Shown: positions 34,761-44,763, numbered from the stretch's first letter. The stretch is DNA of 64,000 bases from Mycobacterium paraseoulense (GCF_010731655.1 NZ_AP022619.1:1612001-1676000); one strand, 5' to 3'. The notes: generated by a model not told the origin, from the letters alone. A program made the numbers and translations.

Positions 34761-35990
34761 ATGAAACCGATCACCGACGCGCCGATATTCGATGCCGACC
34801 AGCACATGTATGAAACGCCCGGTGCGCTGACGAAATACCTGCCAGACCGGTTCGCCAAAGCCGTGCAGTTCGTCCAGATGGGTCGGCGGACTCGCATCGC
34901 GATACTGGGCAAGATCACCGAGTACATCCCCAACCCAACCTTCGACCGGGTCGCTGCACCGGGCTCGCACGAGAAGTTCTATTCGGGTCACAATCCCGAA
35001 GGACTGACGTTGCGCGAGATGCAGGGCGCGGCGATCGACGCGCCGCCCGCGAGCCGAAATCCCGAGGACCGGATCAGGGAGCTGGACCGCCAAGAGGTCC
35101 GCGAGACGCTCGTCTATCCGACGCTGGCCAATCTCGTGGAACACTCGGCGGCCGAGGATCCCGAACTGACTATGGCGATGATCCACGCGCTCAACCAGTG
35201 GATGCTCGAACACTGGCAGTTCACCTACGCCAACCGGCTATTCATGACGCCGGTGATCAATTGCGCCGAGGTCGACGGCGCGCGTCGGGAGCTCGACTAC
35301 ATCCTCGACAACGGCGCCAAGGTGGCGTTGATCAAACCCTCCCCGGTTAAGGGGTTTCGCGGGTGGCGCTCTCCCGCACTGCCCGAGTTCGACCCGTTCT
35401 GGCGCGACGTCGAAGCCGCGAGCTTGCCGATCGTCCTGCACGCGAGCCAGCCGCCGCTCGACGGCTACATCAATCAGTGGGAACCGCCCGACACAAACAG
35501 CTTCATGGAGATGAGCGCATTCCGATGGGTTGCGCTGGGGCACAGGGAGATCGCCGACATGATCACCAGTCTGATATGCCACGGCACACTGACCCGGTTC
35601 CCACGACTGCGCATCGCCAGCGTGGAGAACGGCAGTTCATGGATCAAGCCCCTCTTCCACGATCTCGACGACATCTACACCAAGATGCCGCAGAACTTCG
35701 CAGAGCATCCTCTTGGCGTGTTCCGCCGCAACATCTGGGTCAGCCCCTTCTGGGAGGGTTCGGTGGCCGAGGTGGTCGAGACGGTGGGCTGGGACAAGGT
35801 GCTGTTCGGCTCCGACTACCCGCATCCCGAGGGCCTGGCAACTCCCAAACGGTTCTACGAATACGCCGAAGGCATGGACGAACGACGCACCTACGACTTC
35901 ATGGGCGACAACGCCCGCCGCTTCATGGGGCTGCCGATTGCGAATCCCAACCCGGACGCCATGAGACCACCGCAGCTGGCCTCCGCCTGA
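34761..35990 (+). CDS. Amidohydrolase, PF04909 family
   Basis: This 409-residue amidohydrolase_2 protein has the metal motif D-x-x-H region IFDADQHMYETPG at the N-terminus, a central His in IVLHASQPP, ENGSSWIKPL, and GSDYPHPEGLATPKRFYEY near the end. The last motif resembles the family member at 7587-8768. It is the first gene of a plus-strand operon under the dyad pair at 34.6-34.7 kb and is followed 30 bp later by another amidohydrolase, so the two may act on successive intermediates or form a hetero-oligomer. The reaction is inferred only at family level. Confidence 0.88.
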   Translation: MKPITDAPIFDADQHMYETPGALTKYLPDRFAKAVQFVQMGRRTRIAILGKITEYIPNPTFDRVAAPGSHEKFYSGHNPEGLTLREMQGAAIDAPPASRNPEDRIRELDRQEVRETLVYPTLANLVEHSAAEDPELTMAMIHALNQWMLEHWQFTYANRLFMTPVINCAEVDGARRELDYILDNGAKVALIKPSPVKGFRGWRSPALPEFDPFWRDVEAASLPIVLHASQPPLDGYINQWEPPDTNSFMEMSAFRWVALGHREIADMITSLICHGTLTRFPRLRIASVENGSSWIKPLFHDLDDIYTKMPQNFAEHPLGVFRRNIWVSPFWEGSVAEVVETVGWDKVLFGSDYPHPEGLATPKRFYEYAEGMDERRTYDFMGDNARRFMGLPIANPNPDAMRPPQLASA

Positions 35991-36020
35991 GAACTTCGAA
36001 GCGACGCAAGGAGAACGCCG

Positions 36021-37172
36021 ATGCCGTTGCAGCCGTGGATGCAGCTGATCTCGGTCGACGACCATCTGATCGAGCACCCGACTGTGTGGAGCGACCGGCT
36101 CCCCCGCAAATACCTCGAAGCGGGTCCGAAGATCATCGATTTCGAACGCCCCGACACCGGGGCATTGACCCAGGTATGGCAGTACGAGGGCCGCATCTAT
36201 CCCTACATCGGCCTGAACGCGGTGGCCGGCAAGAAGCCCCAAGACTACGGCGTCGAGCCGGTGCGCTACGACGACATGATCCCGGGCTGCTATGACCCCA
36301 AGGCGCGCGTGGCTGACATGGATATCGACGGCGTGCAGGCGATGACTTGTTTCCCGTCCTTCCCACGGTTCGCCGGTGCGGTATTCGCCGAAGGGGAGGA
36401 CAAGGAGCTCGCCCGCCTATGCTCACGGGCGTGGAATGATTTTCATCTCGACGAGTGGGCAGCCACTGCGCCGAACCGGTTCATCCCCGTTGCGATGCTG
36501 CCCTTTTGGGATATCGACGCAAGCGTCGCGGAGATCCACCGAGTCGCCGAGAAGGGCGCCAAGACGGTGACGTTCCCCGACCTGCCGGACAGGCTGGGAC
36601 TGCCGTCGGTGCATTCCGACCACTGGGATCCGGTTCTGTCGGCCGTTGAAGAGACCGGGATGGTGCTGGCGCAGCACTTCGGGTCCGGCGGCTTTCCCCC
36701 ACCGATCGCGCCGGACGCGCCGTTCGCCGTGTTCATCACCCTGATGGGGACGATGTCGATGACGGCGATGACCGACTGGCTGTTCTCGAACACGCTCTAC
36801 CGTCATCCGAGGCTCAAGATCGGTCTGTCCGAAGGCGGAATAGGTTGGATTCCATACATTTTGGAACGCTGCGACAGCGTGTGGCGCAAGCACCGCTTCT
36901 ACAACAACATCAACCAGGAGCATCCGCCGAGCGAACTGTTCAATAAGCACATCCACGGCTGCTTCATCGAAGACGACTTCGGGGTTGATGTACGTGACTT
37001 CATCGGCGTCGACCGCATCACGTGGGAGTGCGATTACCCGCATTCGGACTCGTATTGGCCGCAGAGCCGTGAACGCGCCGCCGAGACCCTCAGGGACGTG
37101 CCCGACGACGAGGCACACCGGATGGTGGAATTGAACGCGCGCGAGTTCTACAACTTCCCACGGGCGGCTTGA
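36021..37172 (+). CDS. Amidohydrolase, PF04909 family
   Basis: This 383-residue paralog of the amidohydrolase at 2610-3893 shares SVDDHLIEHP, WQYEGRIYPYIGLNAVAG, MTCFPSFPRFAGAVF and ECDYPHSDSYWP. The central His is in LAQHFGSGG. AAGGAG precedes the ATG. The following small gene starts inside its stop codon. Two adjacent members of this family plus a nearby P450 suggest ring or side-chain processing, but the substrate is unknown. Confidence 0.88.
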   Translation: MPLQPWMQLISVDDHLIEHPTVWSDRLPRKYLEAGPKIIDFERPDTGALTQVWQYEGRIYPYIGLNAVAGKKPQDYGVEPVRYDDMIPGCYDPKARVADMDIDGVQAMTCFPSFPRFAGAVFAEGEDKELARLCSRAWNDFHLDEWAATAPNRFIPVAMLPFWDIDASVAEIHRVAEKGAKTVTFPDLPDRLGLPSVHSDHWDPVLSAVEETGMVLAQHFGSGGFPPPIAPDAPFAVFITLMGTMSMTAMTDWLFSNTLYRHPRLKIGLSEGGIGWIPYILERCDSVWRKHRFYNNINQEHPPSELFNKHIHGCFIEDDFGVDVRDFIGVDRITWECDYPHSDSYWPQSRERAAETLRDVPDDEAHRMVELNAREFYNFPRAA

Positions 37173-37390
37173 TGGACCCGCCGGAGGTGGAGGACTGGGC
37201 CGACCAGGATCTGCTGACCAAAGACGAGGCGCGGGACCGGCTCGACGACGCGATCGTCCGCGCCCAAAACCGGCTTGCAGCATTGCAATTTCCCGCCGAT
37301 GAGGCCGAGATTCGCTCGGTCACACGGCGGCTGGCCGCCATGGAGTCGGTTCGCGGTGAATACGACGCCTATCTGCACAACCAGGACTGA
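37172..37390 (+). CDS. Small coiled-coil-like protein coupled to the amidohydrolase
   Basis: This 72-residue acidic protein has heptad-like charged helices (LTKDEARDRLDDAIVRAQNR, then LAAMESVRGEYDAYL). There is no Cys, signal or membrane segment. Its ATG shares a base with the amidohydrolase stop and it ends 25 bp before the P450 gene, so it is clearly part of the operon. It may be an accessory or stabilising subunit of the amidohydrolase. I do not recognise a named family. Confidence 0.7.
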   Translation: MDPPEVEDWADQDLLTKDEARDRLDDAIVRAQNRLAALQFPADEAEIRSVTRRLAAMESVRGEYDAYLHNQD

Positions 37391-37397
37391 TTCTTAA

Positions 37398-38585
<1,188 letters not shown>

Positions 38586-38621
38586 GACAGCACCGACAAC
38601 GCCAGCACGGAGGTAACGCCA

Positions 38622-38783
38622 ATGACGATCGCACCAATGCCGACCAGTGCTGTCGATTTCCATCCCGAACCTCGGATGTTCATCGACCGCCGGCTGCGCG
38701 ACGCGTCGAGCGGTCAGGTCATCGACAACATCAACCCGGCCACCGAGGAGATCCTCGGCGTGGCCGCCGACGCGTCGCACCGA
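38622..38783 (+). pseudogene. Aldehyde dehydrogenase N-terminal fragment
   Basis: A preserved ATG with GGAGG upstream starts about 54 residues typical of the ALDH N-terminus (MFIDRRLRDASSGQVIDNIN, PATEEILGVAADAS). The frame then breaks at a junction with an SDR fragment. Nothing of the Cys-containing catalytic domain remains. Confidence 0.8.
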
Positions 38784-39004
38784 CCAACTGTGCCACGCCG
38801 ATGGTCACCGACAATCCCGTCCTGTTCAAGGTGATCGAACAGAACACGAATCTCGTCAATGCGATGCAGACCGCGCTGCCCGATCTCCTGCTCATCGAAC
38901 CGAAGGACGTCAGCAACGCGGTGCTGTTTCTGATATCGGAGGCCGGACGGTCGTTCACCGGAAGTGTTCTGAAGGTCGACGCCGGCATGGGCGATCGACG
39001 CTAA
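38775..39004 (+). pseudogene. C-terminal fragment of a mycofactocin-type SDR
   Basis: VAPTNCATPMVTDNPVLFKV, MQTALPDLLLIEPKDVSNAV and GRSFTGSVLKVDAGM match the C-terminal 76 residues of the intact SDR at 28107-28934 almost throughout. The N-terminal 200 residues are missing and the fragment is fused out of frame to the ALDH start at 38775-38785, where GTCGCACC could belong to either gene. This suggests an illegitimate deletion between an ALDH and an SDR gene. Confidence 0.85.
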
Positions 39005-39007
39005 GTG

Positions 39008-39640
39008 ATGGCGCCAATGCATGCTATCGACCGCCGCCGCATCGCCGTGCTATGTGTCGAGTGCCAAACCGGTGTGCTGGGACCGGATTCGGTGCTGCCG
39101 CTGCTCGCGCAGGACTGCCCACGCCTCGTCACCGATCTGCAGCGCCTCCTCGACGCGGCGCGCATCGCAGGCGTACACGTCGTGCACGCGACCTACGAGG
39201 GAGCGTGCGAAGCAGAGACAGTCGGTACGGCGAGAATTTGGCGGGTATTGGCGCCAGCCACCGCGGACTGGGAGCCCAGCGCACCGGCCACACAGGTCAT
39301 GTCCGAGCTGTTGGCACCCTCTGACGTGGTGGTGCCGCGCCGCCACGGCCTGTTTCCGACGCTGGACACCGACCTGCTTGCGGTGCTGAGGGGTCTCGGC
39401 GTGGACACTGTTGTGCTGGCCGGGGTTTCGTTGAATCTGGCGCTCCCCGTCACCGCCGCGCACCTGTCCGAAGCGGGCTTCCACCTCATCGTGGCCCGTG
39501 ACGCCGTCGCGGGGACACCGCCCGACTATGGCCAGCAGGTGCTCACCCACACGATGGCGAAGCTCGGTCGCCTGACCACTATCGACGAGCTCATCGGGTC
39601 ATGGACCGTCGATGTCGCGCAGCCCGGAAGATCTTCATGA
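39008..39640 (+). CDS. Isochorismatase-family (cysteine hydrolase fold) protein
   Basis: This 210-residue protein has the isochorismatase-like fold: AVLCVECQTGVLGPDSV at the N-terminus, VVVPRRHGLFPTLDTDLLAV, and TVVLAGVSLNLALPVTAAHL, where hydrolases of this fold usually carry GV.T..C; here the nucleophile position reads VSLNLA, without Cys. The D-x-Q Asp is Glu (VECQ). Lack of Cys is normal for true isochorismatases but the missing Asp is unusual, so activity is uncertain. A frameshifted, IS-interrupted paralog lies at 29193-31955. Its stop overlaps the VOC start by 4 bp. Confidence 0.85.
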   Translation: MAPMHAIDRRRIAVLCVECQTGVLGPDSVLPLLAQDCPRLVTDLQRLLDAARIAGVHVVHATYEGACEAETVGTARIWRVLAPATADWEPSAPATQVMSELLAPSDVVVPRRHGLFPTLDTDLLAVLRGLGVDTVVLAGVSLNLALPVTAAHLSEAGFHLIVARDAVAGTPPDYGQQVLTHTMAKLGRLTTIDELIGSWTVDVAQPGRSS

Positions 39641-40569
39641 CAGCGACCGATCTGGCCCGCCGATTCCTGCATATCAACCTCAACACCGTCAACGCCGAAG
39701 CCGCGCAGGCGTTCCTCACCGACTGCCTCGGGCTGGGTCTGCAGATGCAAACGGATCCAGAGGAGTTGGTCGACGGTGAGATCCTGGGACTGCCGGGCAA
39801 GGTCCGCTGTGACACCCGGTTTTTCTACGACAGCCGCGGCCCTCGGTTCTCCTGCGCAATCGAGGTCATCCACTGGCTCGATCCGCCTACCACGGCCTGC
39901 CGGGCGCTCGACGCTGCCTCGGGCGGGCTCAGCGCATTGGCCTTCCGCGTCGCCGATCGTGGGCGCACCGTCGAGACGATCCGCGACCACGGCTACCGCG
40001 TCCTGTCCGAGGATGCGGTCGGCCTGGTCACCGGTGGGCCGGCCGCCGTCGCGGTCGGCCCCGACGGACTGGTCGTCGAACTCGCGGATATGCGGAGCGG
40101 CGCGACCGGCGGCGTGCAATTCGCCGGAGCGCGGGTCACCTGCGCCGACCTTGCCGAGTCGCTACGGTTCTACACGGGCATCGGATTCAACCCGCTCGGT
40201 GAGACACGCACCCGGACGCTGCCATTGTGCGATCTCGGTCTCGACGTCGACGATTCCGACGATGTGCAGGTGTGCCATGTCGGGCTGGCCGAAGACGGTC
40301 CCACCGTGAGGCTATGCCTGACGCAAGCGGCCGCAGGCGCGCGGCCGGCTGCCAGGCAGCCCAATGAACAGGGGCTCTACCGGTGCGCGTTACGTGTGGA
40401 GAACACGCCGCGCGCGATCGCCGCCACGGCCGAGGACGTCGTCGTGCGCGGACCGATCTGGTGCCCCCTGCCCGGCACCCCGATCGCCGGCCTACACATC
40501 GCGTTTCTCACCGCACCAGAGGGCACTGTCATCGAATACGTCGAACGGCCGCTCGAACACTTCGCATAA
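39637..40569 (+). CDS. Two-domain VOC (glyoxalase/extradiol dioxygenase fold) protein
   Basis: This 310-residue paralog of the VOC protein at 17008-17955 has an N-terminal module starting ARRFLHINLNTVNAEAAQAF and a second starting TCADLAESLRFYTGIGF. It ends GPIWCPLPGTPIAGLHIAFL and GTVIEYVERPLEHF. ATG at 39637 overlaps the isochorismatase-family stop (ATGA), which decides the start over an in-frame ATG at 39601. The reaction is not identifiable from motifs. It ends the operon and overlaps the convergent exported-protein frame by about 40 bp. Confidence 0.87.
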   Translation: MTATDLARRFLHINLNTVNAEAAQAFLTDCLGLGLQMQTDPEELVDGEILGLPGKVRCDTRFFYDSRGPRFSCAIEVIHWLDPPTTACRALDAASGGLSALAFRVADRGRTVETIRDHGYRVLSEDAVGLVTGGPAAVAVGPDGLVVELADMRSGATGGVQFAGARVTCADLAESLRFYTGIGFNPLGETRTRTLPLCDLGLDVDDSDDVQVCHVGLAEDGPTVRLCLTQAAAGARPAARQPNEQGLYRCALRVENTPRAIAATAEDVVVRGPIWCPLPGTPIAGLHIAFLTAPEGTVIEYVERPLEHFA

Positions 40570-41059
40570 CAAGCGGCCGGGCGCAACACGGGCTACACCG
40601 GAACGCAGCCGAGGTGCTCGGTGAGATCGGCCCTGTGCCCATCAGGTACGGCCCGGCCTGACGCAACACGACGCCGTACTTTCCCGGGATTACGGCGCTG
40701 GCGGCTGGTAGTGCGCGGCGGAGTTGCCAGATCTGTTCGAGGCAAAGGATATTCACCGCGTAGGAGACCAGGTAATTTGCCGCGCGCTCGTCATTAGGGG
40801 TTACATCCCGTTTGACATCACCCATCACTTGGGAATAGCTTTGGCCGCCACTCACCTTGTCGCAGATGCCGTGGCCGTAGCCAATCGCATCGTTGTTCCG
40901 AAAGTTGTAATGTCGCCGCACCGCCACGTCATAGAGATACTCCGCCGCGGGCGTCGGGGCGGCATACGCCCGCGGTACCAGCGTCGGTGTGGCGCCGCCG
41001 ACGGCAGCCGCGGCGACGATCGATGTAATCAGCAAGCTGCGACGTGTAATCGCTGACAT
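40529..41059 (-). CDS. Exported DUF732-like protein, C-terminus possibly altered
   Basis: The N-terminus MSAITRRSLLITSIVAAAAV then ATPTLVPRAYA is a signal peptide with a twin-arginine-like TRRSLL. The mature part YLYDVAVRRHYNFRNNDAIG, GHGICDKVSGGQSYSQVM and NYLVSYAVNILCLEQI is DUF732-like, with two Cys that probably pair. After about residue 125 the sequence becomes Arg/Cys-rich and unlike the family, and it runs into the convergent VOC gene, so an old frameshift or lost stop is likely. ATG at 41083 is an alternative start. Function is unknown; DUF732 proteins are common secreted mycobacterial proteins. Confidence 0.7.
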   Translation of the reverse strand: MSAITRRSLLITSIVAAAAVGGATPTLVPRAYAAPTPAAEYLYDVAVRRHYNFRNNDAIGYGHGICDKVSGGQSYSQVMGDVKRDVTPNDERAANYLVSYAVNILCLEQIWQLRRALPAASAVIPGKYGVVLRQAGPYLMGTGPISPSTSAAFRCSPCCARPLVMRSVRAAVRRIR

Positions 41060-41098
41060 TCCAATAGATCTCTCGAACGCCATTATTCGTACGTTTGC

Positions 41099-41767
41099 CT
41101 ACTGCGGTGGATACGCAGGCGGCGGATAGACCCCTCGCAGGACCCACGGAAACCAGTTAATGCCGAATTCCAATTCATCGCTGGCGTCATAGTCGGGGCT
41201 GGGGTCTATCGGGCTCGGTTGGCCGGAGGCGAGTGGAGGCGGCGGCTGCGGTGGCTGGCCGTAGACAGCCACCAGAACGCTACGGTCCACACTGTTTTCT
41301 GACCAGACGCCCATTTGGCTGTAGGCGCAGTCGGACATGGTCGCCTTATAGGCGGGGTTGGCGTACCACTGGTTGAGGATGTCCATGCCGTCGATGGCCA
41401 GCGCCGGGTTGATCACTATGGTTTCGGCTACTTTGCCGTGGTAGCCGGCAGCGTTGGCGCGGTCCTGCGGGGTGGAACCGTCGGAACCGACATTTCCGTC
41501 GAGGACGCGGTTGTTCATCAGGTCTTCAGTGTGCCGTTGTGCGGCCAATTGAAGTTGTGGATTGCTGTTGACGTCGTGGTTGCAACCGGCCTGCCGCTGC
41601 GCGGTGTAGACGTTGGCGATTACGCCGTCATTGAGTCGTTTGTTGTTCGGTATGAGCGTGTTGTCGTTGCCATCGGCGAGTGCGGCAGACATTGTCAGCG
41701 CTGTCGCGGCCGTCAGGATCACCGCAATGGCCGATCCAGGCCGACTGCCGCGTGACAGGTGCATCAT
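41099..41767 (-). CDS. Secreted CAP-domain (SCP/PR1-like) protein
   Basis: ATG at 41767 follows AAAGAAAGG and starts a signal peptide (SAIAVILTAATALTMSAALA, cleaved near ADG). The mature part shows CAP-family features: VIANVYTAQRQAGC, PQLQLAAQRHTEDLMNN, AAGYHGKVAETIV and NPAYKATMSDCAYSQMGVW, then SVLVAVYGQP. A Pro-rich stretch and a short Trp-containing tail (WFPWVL) follow. Two Cys are placed to form a disulfide. It lies downstream of the mce and mam genes on the same strand and may be exported to the same cell-envelope site. The role is unknown. Confidence 0.82.
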   Translation of the reverse strand: MMHLSRGSRPGSAIAVILTAATALTMSAALADGNDNTLIPNNKRLNDGVIANVYTAQRQAGCNHDVNSNPQLQLAAQRHTEDLMNNRVLDGNVGSDGSTPQDRANAAGYHGKVAETIVINPALAIDGMDILNQWYANPAYKATMSDCAYSQMGVWSENSVDRSVLVAVYGQPPQPPPPLASGQPSPIDPSPDYDASDELEFGINWFPWVLRGVYPPPAYPPQ

Positions 41768-41903
41768 TAGCTTGCCCTTTCTTTGCGCTTGCGCCGGCAC
41801 ATCTTTGGCGTGGGCGAAGTTGAAACCGCATTGCCAGAAACGCTTCGCGCGCCGCTGAATCCCGTTTGTCCGCAACCACTCCGGAATTGGGGAGCGATCG
41901 GAG

Positions 41904-41919
41904 CCACCCTTGTGGGTGG
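41904..41919 (-). terminator. Short GC hairpin after the mce/mam operon
   Basis: CCACCC and GGGTGG (41904-41909 and 41914-41919) form a six-base stem with a TTGT loop, 50 bp after the stop of the last mam gene and well before the CAP gene start. No U-tract follows. It may weaken read-through, but it is short. Confidence 0.3.
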
Positions 41920-41968
41920 TACCCCTGACATGCTGACCATGACCATCGTCTCGGGAACCGTCGCGTTA

Positions 41969-42676
41969 TCAGACCGGTGTGAAGTCGGACACCAGCCAGC
42001 GGTTGTTGAACTTATCCAGAACCACACGGACGCTGGAGGCAGTGCTGCTGGGCGGATCATTGCCGACCATGATCGTCTGGTTGACGAACATCAACACCAC
42101 CGCGTGATTGGGGCTTGCTGATACCGACGCCGCGGCGGGCACGGTCGCTACCGCCGAGATCTGTCGTTGCTTGGATCCCGGGATCACCACATCACGCGTC
42201 AGCTGGATATACGCATCGCGAAACGAGCCCGTCAGTCTGTCCCGCGCAGAGCCGAGGTCGGCCTCAACCGAGTCGGGCCGATACGACAGCATCTTGATCG
42301 TGCTATCGGTTGCGGCCCGCACGGATTCGATGCGGGCGGCATCGGCGCTGTGCGCCGATGAATCCTTCCACTTCAAGAAGCCGGCGCCGACGGCCAGCAG
42401 CATCGCCAGCCCAGGTAGCACGGCATACACGAGCGCAGCTCGCCATGAAATGGCTTTCCGTTTGGTCGCCGATTCGGTCGGCTCTTCTTGCCCGCCGTTG
42501 GTGGAGTCGTCCTGATCGGCGGTGCCGTCGTGCTCGGCGGACGCAACTGTCCCGCTGGCCTCGCTCGAATCGGACACGGGCTCTACAGGAGTCGTTTCGA
42601 CGGTCACGGTTTCGGGCCCCGTCACTTTATCTGCGTCGTCGCCGGTTCGCGACCTTGGCCGGATCAGTCGGATCAC
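41969..42676 (-). CDS. Mce-associated membrane protein (Mam)
   Basis: This 235-residue protein has a long, acidic, low-complexity cytoplasmic N-terminus (about 1-75), one transmembrane helix (ALVYAVLPGLAMLLAVGAGF) and an extracytoplasmic domain related to VirB8/NTF2-like Mam folds (DSTIKMLSYRPDSVEADLGS, LTGSFRDAYIQLTRDVVIPG, and the final RWLVSDFTPV). Mam proteins stabilise Mce transport complexes. Its ATG overlaps the stop of the preceding mam gene by 4 bp, placing it at the end of the mce operon. Confidence 0.9.
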   Translation of the reverse strand: MIRLIRPRSRTGDDADKVTGPETVTVETTPVEPVSDSSEASGTVASAEHDGTADQDDSTNGGQEEPTESATKRKAISWRAALVYAVLPGLAMLLAVGAGFLKWKDSSAHSADAARIESVRAATDSTIKMLSYRPDSVEADLGSARDRLTGSFRDAYIQLTRDVVIPGSKQRQISAVATVPAAASVSASPNHAVVLMFVNQTIMVGNDPPSSTASSVRVVLDKFNNRWLVSDFTPV

Positions 42677-43347
42677 GGCACGAACCCCACGTTCGACACC
42701 TTCACTGTGTCACCCACTTTCTGCACATCGATGCGCATCCGCCATTTGCGGGGTTGCTGGTCTGTGGCACCGAGGCTCGACGTCTTCACTGTTACCGCCA
42801 CCAGGACCCGGGCCGAGTCACGGCCCACCGACTCCAGGCCGGCTTCGGTGACGCTGCCTTCGGTTTTCGACTGCGCCTGTTTGACGAGCTGGACAAAGGC
42901 CGGGGAGCGCTTCTGGAAATCGTCGTAGAACGTTCCCGTCGCCGAATCGAGGATGCGCCGGACATCGGCATCGGCATCGGCGTAGTTGATGGATGTCAGA
43001 TTCATCGCGCCTTGGCGACCGACCCGCAAGAACAGCTGGTGCTGCTTTTCATCCTGCTGCGATAGATAGATACGGTGACCGAACCACCCCGCAAGTCCGC
43101 CGAGTGCCATGATCATGAGCAGCCCGATGACTAAGCCCGTCCGGATACCGGATTTCTTCCCTGTCAACGCTTTTGGGCTGCCGCCGGCAGGGTGCGCTTC
43201 GTCGGCATCGTGAGCGTTCATATCAGGCGCGACTAGCGAGTCCGAATCGGCTTGGCTAGCGGCCGGGTCGGTTGTCTCGTCAATCTCGTCGGGTTGATCT
43301 TCTCCGAGCTGGGTTAATTGCCCGGCGGTATCAGCATCGACTGCCAT
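42673..43347 (-). CDS. Mce-associated membrane protein (Mam)
   Basis: This 224-residue protein has an acidic N-terminus (about 1-60), a transmembrane helix (TGLVIGLLMIMALGGLAGWF) and a Mam domain with LTSINYADADADVRRILDSA, TGTFYDDFQKRSPAFVQLV and the ending DTVKVSNVGFVP. It overlaps the end of mceF by 34 bp. It is predicted to sit in the cytoplasmic membrane beside the YrbE permease and Mce proteins. Confidence 0.9.
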   Translation of the reverse strand: MAVDADTAGQLTQLGEDQPDEIDETTDPAASQADSDSLVAPDMNAHDADEAHPAGGSPKALTGKKSGIRTGLVIGLLMIMALGGLAGWFGHRIYLSQQDEKQHQLFLRVGRQGAMNLTSINYADADADVRRILDSATGTFYDDFQKRSPAFVQLVKQAQSKTEGSVTEAGLESVGRDSARVLVAVTVKTSSLGATDQQPRKWRMRIDVQKVGDTVKVSNVGFVP

Positions 43348-44762
43348 GTGTGCTCCTTTGGTGCGGTCTGAGCGAGGTTGGCTTGGGTGTAGACGTTTCC
43401 GTCGGGTCCCACGTAGGAACCGGTGGCCGGATCGTATTCGGCGGCCGCCAGAGCGGGTGCGGGTGGCGGCGGTGGAACCGGTGCCTGCGGCGTTTCGGGC
43501 GCCAGCTGTGGGACGTCTTGACCCGACAGCGTCGCGTTGGGGTCACCCTTCCAGTTGTTGCCGTCGTTGAGGGGAACGTATTCCTGATCGCTCTCACACA
43601 TCTTGACCGTGGGGGCGCGTTTGCCCGGCACCGTCTCGCACGGAATGTTGCGCGCCCCACGCGGATTCCACATCGCATCCTGCGGGGTTCGGCAGTACAC
43701 ATCACCGGCGGGCCGGTCGGGGGCGTCGACGAAGGTTGCGACCCGGCGCTGCTGGGCGGGAAGGAAGCCGGTCGTGCACACCGGCGGCAGGTTCAAATTG
43801 AGCTTGAAGCTCAGGAACGCCCCCCGGTAGTCCTGCTTGGTGTTCAGATTGGCCAAGCCGATGCCCTGGAGCTGTGCGATGCCCTGCGGCAGTAGCACCA
43901 GTAACTGCTCGATGTCGTTGTGATAGACGACCGCCACCTGACCGACGCTGACGAGGTTGGCCAAAACGATTGGCAGCGTGGGGTTAAGACGGTCGAACAG
44001 TCGCCGCCCCTCGGCCGCTGCTGGCCCGCCCTGGTGAATCAGACCGGCAACGTCTCCGTCGTGGTTTTTTAGTTCACCGGTAATGGTGGCCAGGTGCGCC
44101 GCCCACGCCTGGACCGCATCCGAGGTGTCGGACTGGCTGTCCAGCAACGGTTTTGCACCATCGACGAGCGTGGTGAGCGCGGCGAGATTCTTCTTCGCGT
44201 CCGTGGCCAGTGCACTGGCTCCGGTGACCATCTCGGACAGTTCGGGACCCATGCCGCCGAACGCGGTGTAGCTCTCGTCGATGACAGTCTTGAGGTTGTC
44301 GTTAGGGATCGCGCGCACGCCGCGGTTGGCGGCATCGAGCAGGCTGCTGATGTCGGGCGGGACGGAGGTCCGGCTGCGTGCTATCACATCGCCGTCACGT
44401 AGCGGGGCGGATGCGCCATTGCGGGGCAACAGCGCCACATACTGCTCGCCGATCGCGCTCTGGCTGTGCACCTGGGCGTCAAGATCGGACGGGATGCGCA
44501 CATCGGAGCGCAGCGAAAGATCGGCTTCCACACCGGTATCCGTCAAACGCACTGCCGTCACCCGGCCGACCTCGGTGCCACGGTACGTGACATTGGCGTT
44601 CGCGTATAGGTTGCCCGATTCCGGTAGCTGGACCTTGACCCGATACTGGCCGACGCCGAACATCGCCGGCACCCGTACGTAGCCCAAACCCATGGTCGCC
44701 ATCGCACCCACGGCAACGATGAAGAACACGATCAGCTGGATCTTGATTTTCCTGCTCAGCAT
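43314..44762 (-). CDS. mceF: Mce family protein MceF
   Basis: This 482-residue protein has an N-terminal transmembrane anchor (IKIQLIVFFIVAVGAMATMG), the MCE domain (about 38-115: YRVKVQLPESGNLYANANVT, RGTEVGRVTAVRLTD, SAIGEQYVALLP) and a long helical DUF3407-type region, followed by a Cys-containing segment and a Pro-rich tail ending QSMLIPPGN. MceF is the last of six Mce subunits that form a periplasm-spanning lipid-transfer tunnel. Its start lies one base after the mceE stop. Confidence 0.95.
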   Translation of the reverse strand: MLSRKIKIQLIVFFIVAVGAMATMGLGYVRVPAMFGVGQYRVKVQLPESGNLYANANVTYRGTEVGRVTAVRLTDTGVEADLSLRSDVRIPSDLDAQVHSQSAIGEQYVALLPRNGASAPLRDGDVIARSRTSVPPDISSLLDAANRGVRAIPNDNLKTVIDESYTAFGGMGPELSEMVTGASALATDAKKNLAALTTLVDGAKPLLDSQSDTSDAVQAWAAHLATITGELKNHDGDVAGLIHQGGPAAAEGRRLFDRLNPTLPIVLANLVSVGQVAVVYHNDIEQLLVLLPQGIAQLQGIGLANLNTKQDYRGAFLSFKLNLNLPPVCTTGFLPAQQRRVATFVDAPDRPAGDVYCRTPQDAMWNPRGARNIPCETVPGKRAPTVKMCESDQEYVPLNDGNNWKGDPNATLSGQDVPQLAPETPQAPVPPPPPAPALAAAEYDPATGSYVGPDGNVYTQANLAQTAPKEHTWQSMLIPPGN

Positions 44763-44763
44763 G

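Noticed and set aside
41315..41755. Plus-strand 146-codon frame
   Set aside because: It lies opposite the CAP-domain gene, is Val/Gly-rich and has no ribosome binding site or motif.
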